From: Chloroflexota bacterium | Lineage (GTDB): Bacteria; Chloroflexota; Anaerolineae; Anaerolineales; DRMV01 | NCBI GenBank assembly: GCA_013153135.1 | Contig: JAADFA010000101.1 | Location: 1-13,478, forward strand | Length of the DNA: 13,478 nucleotides | Direction: 5' to 3' | Shown: positions 7,664 through 13,478 of the stretch, piece by piece | Numbering within the stretch: the first letter of the stretch is position 1 | Layout of the letters: each line of letters begins with the position of its first letter | Notes under the pieces: model-generated | The model's input: only the letters and a program-made list of their open reading frames with translations | Told to the model about the DNA's origin: nothing | The model's database searches: none | Made by a program: the position numbers and the translations under genes

Positions 7664-7692
7664 ATTATAGCCGAAGACCAAGCCTTTGGCAA
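7664..7692 (-). promoter_or_regulatory. Sigma-70-type promoter of tRNA-Val
   Basis: On the minus strand, TTGCCA (7687-7692) and TATAAT (7664-7669) are separated by exactly 17 bases. The expected transcription start falls near 7657, about 10 bases before the mature tRNA 5' end at 7647. A match this close to consensus is as expected for a stable RNA gene. Confidence 0.78.
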
Positions 7693-7703
7693 GCCTTTCG
7701 CAC

Positions 7704-7887
7704 GGGTGCGAGTGTATTTCAGTTTAGTCGGTGTGTCTCCCCGGTGTAGGACGAGGAGCGAAAAAGACCGTCTTTCCTGGCGTTGGGTTTGAGATGTTTG
7801 CCCCTAATTCACCGGAGGGGAGCATATTTTTCTCAACATCCCTCTCTTGCAAGGCTCGCCTACCAAATTGAAATACAGTCCACCCCC
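7704..7887. repeat. Short element with imperfect terminal inverted repeats (MITE-like)
   Basis: TGTATTTCAGTTT at 7713-7725 is matched in inverse orientation by AAATTGAAATACA at 7865-7877 (12 of 13 positions). The similarity continues outward with GGGTG (7704-7708) opposite CACCC (7881-7885), with small spacing differences. A second, nested inverted pair lies inside: CTCCCCGGTG (7737-7746) against CACCGGAGGGGAG (7810-7822), which needs a 3-base bulge. No open reading frame of note lies within. It could be a non-autonomous mobile element or a long imperfect hairpin; I saw no target-site duplication. Confidence 0.4.
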
Positions 7888-7888
7888 G

Positions 7889-7902
7889 GGGTGCAGGCAA
7901 AT
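7889..7902 (+). repeat. Dispersed motif GGGTGCAGGCAAAT, copy 1
   Basis: This 14-mer is nearly the same as copies at 13201-13214 (minus, GGGTGCACGCAAAT) and 13225-13236 (plus, GTGCAGGCAAAT), and more distantly at 12961-12973 (minus). It overlaps the right arm of a CACCCC/GGGGTG palindrome at 7881-7893. The 5.3-kb distance between copies suggests a dispersed non-coding repeat family. Confidence 0.45.
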
Positions 7903-8076
7903 AAGTAAGAAAGTCAGCCCCCTCATTCCTTTCGTGCCTAGAGGAGGCGCGAATGACCTCCTGACGATGGCTCGGGGCTCAAAGCTTTAGAAGTCTCGGG
8001 CATTTTCGTTCTAAACTTGCCATTTTGTCGTGGTAGGATAAAGCTCTGAAGATATTCTATGGATGAGGGGGATCAC

Positions 8077-9261
8077 ATGCGTACTCAATGGTTGCGCCGA
8101 GTCGGTTACGGGTTTTTCCTCTTTTTGTATCTTGCCGTGGGCTGGTATACGTTTTTTCAATTCGTGCTCGAGGAGCCGGATCGATTCTCGCGAGTTCTTC
8201 TCTTTGATTATCACATCTATGAGCGCGCCGTTGCTTACGTTTGGCAAGGGCGAAATCCTTACCATGATGTGCATATTGGCACGGGCTTTCTCTATCCACC
8301 CGTCGCACTGCTGTTTTTGAACTGGACGTACGTGCTCCGTACGTGGCCCCTGGCTTGGAAGGCCAGCATCGTTTGGGCGGGTAACTTGCTCGCGCTAGGT
8401 GGCCTTATTGCAGCGGTTATGCGGCATTACCATCGCTCTTGGCGCGCATCGTGGTGGTGGTATGCGCTTCTCTTCTCCAGCGCGCCGTTTTGGATTTTGC
8501 TGATGGAGGGTCAGATTAACGTCTGGATTTTGTTGGGATTGCTGCCGTGGGTTCTTGATCTCGGAACCGCGTGGTTGGCTGCTGGCTGGTTGTGGGCAAC
8601 GGGTTTGAAGCTCACCCCAGCGGTCCTTCTGCTCGACGCGTGGCGTCGGCGGCGGTATCGCGTCGTGGCTTGGGCTTTGCTCGGCGGTTTAGGACTGACC
8701 ATCTTGGTAGAGCTGTTATGGCCAGGGATTTGGGAAGATTATCTTGCCCTTTTGCGCGCTTTACGTGAACCGGTCTTACTTAATTCCAGCGCGTTTGTAG
8801 CCAAACTTTATGCAGCCTTGCCTTATGGCTCCTGGCGCGCGTGGTTTCGTTCCCATTCCGAGCTGGTGCTACGTATCCAACGCCTTCACACGGCCTACGT
8901 CTTGGCCCTGGTGCTGCTTAGTCAAGCCTTGGGTTACGTGCGCGCTCGTGACCGATCGACGCCTTTGTTGGTAACCTTGATCGCATTCCCTTTGCTTTCG
9001 CCAGTGTTTTGGGTTCACCATTACGTTTTTTGGTATTTGCCTTTACTCTTTTGGTGGGCTATGGCGCCGTCGTGGCGCCGACGTCTTTGGGTGCACGGCG
9101 TGTTGATGCTTTTGCAGGCGGATTACGCCGCCTGGGTGGCAGGGTTGCCATGGTCTCGACTAGGACTGGTGCTTTATGCGGCCATACATGGGTGGATGGT
9201 GTATTTACTTGTTCAACAAATCCGTGCGCTGGGCTGGAAACGGGCGTACGATAGCAAATAG
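8077..9261 (+). CDS. Polytopic GT87/DUF2029-type glycosyltransferase
   Basis: 394 aa from the ATG at 8077, which has a GAGGGGGAT ribosome binding site; an in-frame ATG at 8059 would add six residues but lacks one. About ten hydrophobic membrane segments are visible. Family-typical motifs: an Asp in FDYHIYERA (43-51, D44 as likely catalytic or binding acid), QGRNPYHD (57-64), FLYPPVALL (71-79), EGQINVW (144-150) and LKLTPAVLL (178-186). GT87 enzymes use polyprenyl-phosphate sugars, often mannose, on the outer face of the membrane to extend lipids or glycans; the acceptor here is unknown. Base composition looks somewhat more AT-rich than the neighbours. It stands alone on the plus strand and converges on the acyl-CoA dehydrogenase gene. 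Confidence 0.82.
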   Translation: MRTQWLRRVGYGFFLFLYLAVGWYTFFQFVLEEPDRFSRVLLFDYHIYERAVAYVWQGRNPYHDVHIGTGFLYPPVALLFLNWTYVLRTWPLAWKASIVWAGNLLALGGLIAAVMRHYHRSWRASWWWYALLFSSAPFWILLMEGQINVWILLGLLPWVLDLGTAWLAAGWLWATGLKLTPAVLLLDAWRRRRYRVVAWALLGGLGLTILVELLWPGIWEDYLALLRALREPVLLNSSAFVAKLYAALPYGSWRAWFRSHSELVLRIQRLHTAYVLALVLLSQALGYVRARDRSTPLLVTLIAFPLLSPVFWVHHYVFWYLPLLFWWAMAPSWRRRLWVHGVLMLLQADYAAWVAGLPWSRLGLVLYAAIHGWMVYLLVQQIRALGWKRAYDSK

Positions 9262-9311
9262 CGCGCGGAGCGCGAACCGAAACCCGAGGCCAAACACGAA
9301 GAAGGCCCTGC

Positions 9312-9341
9312 GCGGGCCGGAGGCTCCCGGCCCGCCGTTTT
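9312..9341 (+). terminator. Terminator hairpin between convergent genes
   Basis: GCGGGCCGG (9312-9320) pairs perfectly with CCGGCCCGC (9327-9335) around a 6-base loop, and TTTT (9338-9341) follows on the plus strand, 51 bases after the glycosyltransferase stop. The T-tract runs into the stop codon of the opposing acyl-CoA dehydrogenase gene. The hairpin may also slow transcription from the other side, but that side has only a weak T-tract. Confidence 0.65.
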
Positions 9342-10506
9342 AACTCAAGCCAATTTGCGGCATTTCGCCTTGCAGCAGGCGGCGTGCGATGACCAGGCGT
9401 TGGATTTCGCTGGTCCCTTCGCCGATGGTCATGAGGCGTGCATCTCGATATAGCCGCTCTACGGGATATTCCCGGCTGTAGCCATAGCCGCCGTGGATTT
9501 GGATCGCGTCGCGCGCGACTTTCTCGGCCATTTCGGATGCGAAGAGTTTGGCCATCGAGGCTGCTTGGGTATAGGGCCGTCCTTGGTCCCGCAGCCATGC
9601 CGCGTGATAGGTCATCAAGCGCGCCGCGTGGATTTGGGTTGCCATATCCGCGAGCATGAATTGGATGGCTTGATGTTGCGCGATAGGTCGGCCGAAAGCT
9701 TCACGCGTTTGCGCGTAAAGGCGCGCTTCTTCCATAGCCGCCTGAGCCAGACCAACCGCGAGGGCGGCAATGCCGATCCGGCCGCCGTCCAAAATCTCCA
9801 AGGCTTGGTGAAGACCTCGGCCCTCTTGCCCGAGTAATGCGTCTTCGGGCACGCGGACGTGATCCAGGGTCACCGCATGGCTGTGCGAGGTCCACAAGCC
9901 CATTTTGCGCTCGGGCGGGCCGATGTATACGCCTTCCGCGTCGCGGGGCACAATAAACATGCTCAATGATCGGCTGCCGTACTCGGGCCGGGTACGGGCC
10001 AGCACGACGATGAAGGCGGCCGCGTCTGCGTTGGTGATCCACATCTTTTGGCCGGTGATGACCCAGCTGTCGCCCTCGCGCTCCGCGCGCGTGCGGATGT
10101 TTTTGAGATCTGAGCCTGTGTGGGGTTCAGTTAGGGCGAGCGCGGCCAGGCGTTCGCCTGTGATCGCTTTGGGTAGCCACGTGGCTTTTTGCGCTTCGGT
10201 TCCGTAGCGGACGACAGGCTCAAGGCCTAGGCAGTTGTGAGCTTCGATGGTGAGCGCGGTGCCGGGATCGGCCCAGCCCAGCACTTCAAGGGCGAGCACA
10301 AGCCCCAGGGTGTCCAATTCAGCCCCGCCGTACGCCTCTGGCACGGTCATGCTCATTAAACCAAGTTCGCCCCCTTTACGCAGCGCATCCCAATTGAGCT
10401 GATGAGCCTCGGCCAGTGCAGCCGCGCGGGGGCGAATTTCTTTTGCCGCGAAATCCATCACAGCATCTCGCCACATACGAAGGTCATCGGGAAGGTTCAA
10501 GTCCAT
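9340..10506 (-). CDS. Acyl-CoA dehydrogenase
   Basis: 388 aa from the ATG at 10504-10506, which follows an AAGGAGGT ribosome binding site (10511-10518); an upstream in-frame TTG at 10530 is less likely. It is a complete FAD-dependent acyl-CoA dehydrogenase: helical N-domain, beta domain with LTEPHTGSD (125-133) and KMWITNA (154-160), C-domain with QTREAFGRPIAQHQA (266-280) and IQIHGGYGYSREYPVERLYR (335-354). Glu363 in GEGTSEIQR is the likely catalytic base, at the place used by short- and medium-chain enzymes. It oxidises an acyl-CoA to the 2-enoyl-CoA and passes electrons to ETF. Chain-length or branched-chain preference cannot be read from sequence alone. No ETF or other beta-oxidation genes are nearby. 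A perfect inverted repeat lies just upstream. Confidence 0.95.
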   Translation of the reverse strand: MDLNLPDDLRMWRDAVMDFAAKEIRPRAAALAEAHQLNWDALRKGGELGLMSMTVPEAYGGAELDTLGLVLALEVLGWADPGTALTIEAHNCLGLEPVVRYGTEAQKATWLPKAITGERLAALALTEPHTGSDLKNIRTRAEREGDSWVITGQKMWITNADAAAFIVVLARTRPEYGSRSLSMFIVPRDAEGVYIGPPERKMGLWTSHSHAVTLDHVRVPEDALLGQEGRGLHQALEILDGGRIGIAALAVGLAQAAMEEARLYAQTREAFGRPIAQHQAIQFMLADMATQIHAARLMTYHAAWLRDQGRPYTQAASMAKLFASEMAEKVARDAIQIHGGYGYSREYPVERLYRDARLMTIGEGTSEIQRLVIARRLLQGEMPQIGLS

Positions 10507-10526
10507 GCGCACCTCCTTGTCAAAGG

Positions 10527-10551
10527 TCAAGCGATAGTTGCGCTCGCTTGA
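10527..10551. promoter_or_regulatory. Perfect 8-bp inverted repeat upstream of the acyl-CoA dehydrogenase gene
   Basis: TCAAGCGA (10527-10534) and TCGCTTGA (10544-10551) are separated by 9 bases, between the stop codon of the upstream gene and the ribosome binding site of the dehydrogenase. This fits a dimeric repressor operator or an RNA hairpin in the leader. No regulator gene is nearby. There is no T-tract, so it is not an intrinsic terminator. Confidence 0.4.
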
Positions 10552-10554
10552 TGG

Positions 10555-11394
10555 CTATGGACGTGGTTCTGGTTGTGAAGGGTGTGCTGCCGTGGTGGAC
10601 CAGGGTTGCGTAAGTGCGAGCAAGCGTTGGCGCCAAGGTTCGGCGGCGTCATCTGCTATGCGGCGGAGGATCCAATCAAAAGCCTTGGGCGCGCGCGTGA
10701 GGGCGCGAGCGCGACGGAGGAAGGGCACGGTTTCCGCGGGCCAACGGGCAAGAACTGTGCGTAGTAGCGCGGCCCATTCGGGGCGCAGATCGGGGTCCAA
10801 GTGCACCAAACCGGGATGCAGCGCGTGGAAGAGCGCGGGGGTATTGTCGAATCCTTCGGCTCGGGGGAGCAGGGTGAGCGCGAGCAACGCTCGGGCAGCT
10901 GGGTCCCCATCCGCCCGCGGGGGCAAGTAAGGCTGGAGGCGCGAGAGCAGCACATCACGGGCAAGCAGGGGCTGAGCGGCGTGATTCATCAGGGCGCGCT
11001 CGACCGCGAGGTCCCAACGGGCCTCTTGCAACCAGGGCCAAAAGCGCTGAAAGACGGCTTCCTCATGTTCAGAAGGCACAGTGCCGAGCACGCGTGCGGC
11101 CAATATGCGAGGTTCCCGGCGGCCCAAGGCCCATAGCGCATCCGCGAGCGCGAGGCGTTTAGCTGGCTCGTCGGGCAAGCGGTGACGTAGGGCTCGCCAT
11201 AGCTCCAGGGTCAAAATAGGTGGGCTGTGGTAAGCAGGCGCCAAGTCTGTGGTTTGCTCGCCGGGGCGATAGACCAGGTTCGCGTAACGCTGAAAAAAGG
11301 CCGCCAGCGCCTGAGCCCATGTTTCAACAGGTCCAGGTTGTTGTGCCCAGCGGGCCAGTTCCCGCCTCAGGGCCCGCAACGCGACCGCGGGCAT
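10555..11394 (-). CDS. HEAT-like helical repeat protein, possibly AlkD-family
   Basis: 279 aa, almost entirely predicted helices, rich in Ala, Leu, Arg and Trp, with repeated two-helix units from about 60 to 265, for example LADALWALGRREPRILAARV (83-102) and RWDLAVERALMNHAAQPLLA (126-145). This resembles the HEAT-like fold of AlkD DNA glycosylases, which excise alkylated bases, and RWDLAVERA may match the Trp/Asp-containing segment of AlkD. I cannot confirm catalytic residues, so DNA repair is a guess. The C-terminus (267-279) is a low-complexity Pro tail. The ATG has an AGGAGG ribosome binding site and follows the proS terminator. The dehydrogenase gene starts 48 bases after its stop, so the two may share a transcript. 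Confidence 0.7.
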   Translation of the reverse strand: MPAVALRALRRELARWAQQPGPVETWAQALAAFFQRYANLVYRPGEQTTDLAPAYHSPPILTLELWRALRHRLPDEPAKRLALADALWALGRREPRILAARVLGTVPSEHEEAVFQRFWPWLQEARWDLAVERALMNHAAQPLLARDVLLSRLQPYLPPRADGDPAARALLALTLLPRAEGFDNTPALFHALHPGLVHLDPDLRPEWAALLRTVLARWPAETVPFLRRARALTRAPKAFDWILRRIADDAAEPWRQRLLALTQPWSTTAAHPSQPEPRP

Positions 11395-11407
11395 AACGCC
11401 TCCTGAG

Positions 11408-11434
11408 ATAAAAATGGGGCGGTATCACCGCCCC
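11408..11434 (-). terminator. Rho-independent terminator of proS
   Basis: On the minus strand, GGGGCGG and CCGCCCC form a perfect 7-bp stem (11416-11434) with a 5-base loop, followed by ATTTTTAT (11408-11415). It starts 7 bases past the proS stop codon, and the T-tract ends just before the ribosome binding site of the next gene. This is the clearest terminator in the window. Confidence 0.88.
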
Positions 11435-11441
11435 GACGTCG

Positions 11442-12878
11442 TTAGTAGGCTTTTGCGAAGATGGCCTTAAGGCGAGCCGGTGCGCCGCAGTAGATGCAGC
11501 GCCCTTCTCCGCCTGGCTGTTCTAAAGGAATAACGCGGTTGGTAGCTTTGGTATCTTCCTTGATGCGCGCTTCGCATTCGGGGCTACCGCACCACCATAC
11601 GTAGGCCCATCCGTGGCCCACAACTTCGCGAAACTCATCGTACGTTTCGGGCTCGAAGATGTGCGCGTCGCGGAATTCCGTGGCCTTGCGTAGCATATTC
11701 GTATGGATCTCGTCCAGCAGCGGGCCGATGACCTGGGGTAGCCCATCCATGGGTACGGTCTTTTTGCCCGGCTTGCCAGGCATGTCGCGCCGGGCCAAGG
11801 TTACCACGCCTTGCTCTACATCGCGCGGGCCGATTTCAATGCGTACCGGGACCCCGCGTAGCTCCCAATCGTTGAACTTGAAGCCCGGGGTAACGTGGTC
11901 GCGGTCATCCAAGTGCACTCGAATATGCGGTTGGAGCGCAGATTGGACTTGCTGCGCCACCTCAAGCACTCGGCTACGTTGTTCCTCGTTGCGCCAAATG
12001 GGCACGATGACACTTTGAATGGGCGCGAGCCGCGGAGGTAGCACCAGGCCTTGATCATCACCATGCACCATGATGATCGCACCAATGAAGCGGGTGGAGA
12101 GCCCCCAAGATGTGGTCCACACGTACTTGAGTTGGTTATCGCGATCGAGGAAAGTGATATCGAAAGCCTTCGCGAAGTTTTGGCCCAGGAAGTGGGACGT
12201 CCCGGCTTGGAGGGCTTTGGTATCGCCCATCATGGCTTCGATGGTGTAGGTCGTGACCGCGCCCGCGAACTTCTCGCTTTCGGATTTGCGTCCCGGGATG
12301 ACAGGGATGGCTGCCTCGTTGACCGCGAAGTCTTCGTACACTCGAAGCATGCGCATGGTTTCTTCTTCGGCTTCCTCGCGGGTCGCGTGTGCGGTGTGGC
12401 CTTCTTGCCAATAGAATTCGAGGGTGCGCAAGAATAGCTTGGTACGCAGCTCCCAGCGGACGACGTTACCCCACTGATTGAGTAATTGGGGCAAGTCTCG
12501 GTAGGAGCGAATCCATTTGGACCACATATAGCCAATAATGGTCTCCGATGTGGGACGTACAGCAAGGGGTTCCTCGAGCTTTTTCCCGCCGCCGTGGGTG
12601 ACGATGGCCAACTCGGGCGAAAAGCCTTCCACGTGCTCCTTTTCTTTTTCAAAAAACGAAAGGGGGATGAGCAACGGGAAGGCCGCGTTTTGGTGGCCCG
12701 TAGCCTTAAAGCGCGCGTCTAGGGCCTTTTGAATGTTTTCCCACAAGGCCCAACCGTAAGGTCGGACCACCATACATCCTCGGACAGGCGCGTAGTCTGC
12801 TAATTCAGCGCGTAAAACGAGTTGGTTATACCATTCTGAGAAATTCTCCGCGCGCGAAGGGAGTTTAGGGTAGCTCAT
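11442..12878 (-). CDS. proS: Prolyl-tRNA synthetase, archaeal/eukaryal type
   Basis: 478 aa, charges tRNA-Pro with proline in the cytoplasm. The class II core is complete: RPTSE (108-112), motif 2 around VVRWELRTK to FYWQEGHTAH (139-164), motif 3 with GLSTRFIGAIIMVHGDDQGL (259-278). An anticodon-binding domain follows (about 288-395), then a C-terminal zinc-type domain with C430, C435, C461 and C464. The chain ends in KAY; a C-terminal tyrosine reaching into the active site is known in this ProRS type, for example in Thermus. It lacks the editing insert of the common bacterial ProRS. The ATG at 12876-12878 has a GAGGTG ribosome binding site. The frame is open for 65 more codons upstream, but that stretch reads like translated repeat DNA and crosses the likely promoter. 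Confidence 0.96.
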   Translation of the reverse strand: MSYPKLPSRAENFSEWYNQLVLRAELADYAPVRGCMVVRPYGWALWENIQKALDARFKATGHQNAAFPLLIPLSFFEKEKEHVEGFSPELAIVTHGGGKKLEEPLAVRPTSETIIGYMWSKWIRSYRDLPQLLNQWGNVVRWELRTKLFLRTLEFYWQEGHTAHATREEAEEETMRMLRVYEDFAVNEAAIPVIPGRKSESEKFAGAVTTYTIEAMMGDTKALQAGTSHFLGQNFAKAFDITFLDRDNQLKYVWTTSWGLSTRFIGAIIMVHGDDQGLVLPPRLAPIQSVIVPIWRNEEQRSRVLEVAQQVQSALQPHIRVHLDDRDHVTPGFKFNDWELRGVPVRIEIGPRDVEQGVVTLARRDMPGKPGKKTVPMDGLPQVIGPLLDEIHTNMLRKATEFRDAHIFEPETYDEFREVVGHGWAYVWWCGSPECEARIKEDTKATNRVIPLEQPGGEGRCIYCGAPARLKAIFAKAY

Positions 12879-12918
12879 CGGACACCTCGACAGCCGCGCA
12901 GGGTAGATGCGTAGGTTA

Positions 12919-12927
12919 ATCATACCA
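12919..12927 (-). promoter_or_regulatory. Possible extended -10 promoter element of proS
   Basis: On the minus strand TGGTATGAT reads as an extended -10 box (TGn plus TATGAT), placing transcription start near 12912 and giving a leader of about 35 bases. No good -35 box was found at 16-18 bases. If real, it rules out starting proS in the longer open frame. Confidence 0.4.
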
Positions 12928-12960
12928 TAACCATGGCCCGATATGATATTGGCAGTTCCT

Positions 12961-12973
12961 TTGGCGTGCACCC
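12961..12973 (-). repeat. Dispersed motif, diverged copy
   Basis: The minus strand reads GGGTGCACGCCAA, matching the first ten bases of the motif seen at 13201-13214. It lies just upstream of the proS leader. Confidence 0.3.
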
Positions 12974-13124
12974 TCTTTGACCCGCGCGAAAAGGGGCGCG
13001 GCCATAACCCGCAGGCGGCGGAACGCGCGCTTGACCCGCGGGCGGCGAAACCCGCCGCTATCCTCACTGCCATATGCCCCGGCGCGTTGGGCCGGGCAAC
13101 TTGCGCGCAATTTTATGCAAACTA

Positions 13125-13147
13125 GCCGTGGGCTTCCAGCCCGCGGC
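13125..13147. repeat. Hairpin of the tandem array, unit 1
   Basis: GCCGTGGGCT (13125-13134) pairs with AGCCCGCGGC (13138-13147) around TCC, with one G-T-type irregularity. The sister copy at 13365-13387 is perfectly paired (GCCGCGGGCT / AGCCCGCGGC), as expected if the fold rather than the exact sequence is kept. Confidence 0.65.
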
Positions 13148-13200
13148 GGGGGGGCACGCGAGCGCGACCATGGCCGCAGGGCGCTTGCCGTTTCGACAAC

Positions 13201-13236
13201 ATTTGCGTGCACCCAAAGCCTCGAGTGCAGGCAAAT
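13201..13236. repeat. Inverted pair of the dispersed motif, forming a hairpin
   Basis: ATTTGC-G-TGCAC (13201-13212) pairs with GTGCA-G-GCAAAT (13225-13236): 6 bp, one G-G mismatch, 5 bp, with a 12-base loop. Each arm is a copy of the motif that also occurs at 7889-7902. It sits in the longer interval between two array units. Confidence 0.55.
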
Positions 13237-13364
13237 CTCGTAGAAGCCCATGCCGCGGGTAGCTGAAGCCGCGTAAATTCGCGGGCCGCTGGCGGCTGAA
13301 CCCACCCGCTATCCTCGCTACCGCGAGTTGGGCCGAACTATTCGCGCGGTTTTATACCTAACTA

Positions 13365-13387
13365 GCCGCGGGCTTCCAGCCCGCGGC
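13365..13387. repeat. Hairpin of the tandem array, unit 2
   Basis: GCCGCGGGCT and AGCCCGCGGC form a perfect 10-bp stem around TCC. It differs from the unit 1 copy by one base. Confidence 0.65.
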
Positions 13388-13478
13388 GCGGCACGCGAGC
13401 GCGGCCATGGCCCGATGCCGCGGGCGGCTAAACCCGCCCGCTATCCTCGCTGCCTGCCACGCGTTCCCGCGCGCTGGG

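Larger units (their letters stand above)
7648..8058. other. Intergenic region between tRNA-Val and the glycosyltransferase gene
   Basis: No protein-coding gene is supported here; the reading frames are short and lack family signals. It contains the tRNA promoter (7664-7692), the inverted-repeat element (7704-7887), one copy of a dispersed motif (7889-7902), and a small hairpin over an AGGAGG (7942-7962). I could not place a convincing promoter for the plus-strand gene; TTGCCA at 8019-8024 is a possible -35 box but no well-spaced -10 follows. Confidence 0.6.
12996..13478. repeat. Degenerate tandem array of GC-rich hairpin repeats, running off the right edge
   Basis: Three recognisable units: 13039-13175, 13281-13412 and 13416-13478 (cut by the window end), plus the tail of an earlier one (GCGCGGCCAT at 12996-13005). 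Each unit has a first hairpin (GCGGGCGG / CCGCCCGC at 13420-13441, degenerate in the other units), then CTATCCTC (13058, 13309, 13441), a TTTTAT tract, a second hairpin with arms of ten bases around TCC (13125-13147 and 13365-13387), and GCACGCGAGCGCG before CCATGG. Spacing of CTATCCTC is 251 and 132 bases. The first interval holds an extra hairpin (13201-13236). The frames through it look like translated repeats, so I call it non-coding. Confidence 0.7.

Noticed and set aside
8011..8308. Minus-strand open frames opposite the start of the glycosyltransferase gene
   Set aside because: No ribosome binding site or family signal; they overlap a clear membrane-protein gene with recognisable motifs.
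10507..10530. Upstream TTG start for the acyl-CoA dehydrogenase
   Set aside because: It would place the AAGGAGGT ribosome binding site inside the coding region. The ATG at 10504-10506 fits that site and the family N-terminus.
12879..13073. 65-codon N-terminal extension of ProRS
   Set aside because: The ATG at 12876-12878 has a good ribosome binding site and gives the normal length for this enzyme type. The extension translates repeat-like DNA and spans the likely promoter.
12916..13305. Open frames in both directions across the right-edge repeats
   Set aside because: They are Arg/Ala/Gly/Pro-rich products of GC-rich repeat DNA where stop codons are rare, and have no start signals or family resemblance.
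12996..13478. CRISPR array
   Set aside because: The repeats are over 100 bases, degenerate, hairpin-rich and unevenly spaced, with no short constant repeat and unique spacers.

Overview
The window reads as ordinary chromosome from a GC-rich, probably monoderm bacterium. The best guess is the phylum Chloroflexota, possibly a thermophilic lineage. This is inference from three things: a Tad pilus locus with CpaB but no secretin gene in view, an archaeal/eukaryal-type prolyl-tRNA synthetase, and the comF-hpf gene pair. No marker in the window fixes the taxonomy.

Left part (18-7253, all minus strand). Seven genes are packed head to tail, read from right to left: cpaB, a receiver-domain tadZ/cpaE, tadA/cpaF, tadB, tadC, comF and hpf. 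Gaps are 12 to 39 bases, and comF and hpf overlap by 41 bases. I see no convincing terminator between them, so they look like one transcription unit. A TATAAT-like -10 box lies in front of cpaB. The first five encode the inner-membrane assembly platform, motor and localisation factor of a Tad (type IVc) pilus. Pilins, prepilin peptidase and secretin are not in this window. ComF is a competence-associated phosphoribosyltransferase-fold protein. Hpf is the long, dimerising ribosome hibernation factor. comF-hpf is a common bacterial pair, often followed by secA, which would lie off the left edge.

Centre (7254-8076). This long intergenic stretch holds a minus-strand tRNA-Val(CAC) with an encoded CCA end and a near-consensus promoter, two hairpins just downstream of the tRNA, an element of about 165 bases bounded by inverted repeats, and the leader of the next gene. 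The plus-strand gene at 8077-9261 encodes a multi-spanning GT87/DUF2029-type glycosyltransferase. It converges on the genes to its right through a hairpin at 9312-9341.

Right part (9340-12878, minus strand). proS (478 aa) ends in a clear rho-independent terminator. After it come a HEAT-like, possibly AlkD-family protein and an acyl-CoA dehydrogenase, separated by a perfect 8-bp inverted repeat that could be an operator. The right edge (about 12960-13478) has no gene. It carries a degenerate tandem array of GC-rich, hairpin-forming repeats that runs off the window, plus copies of a short GGGTGCA(C/G)GCAAAT motif also found near the tRNA.

No clearly undescribed system is visible. The most interesting points are the link between a secretin-less Tad locus and comF-hpf, the TadZ protein with an intact receiver domain but an eroded ATP-binding loop, and the non-coding repeat families.
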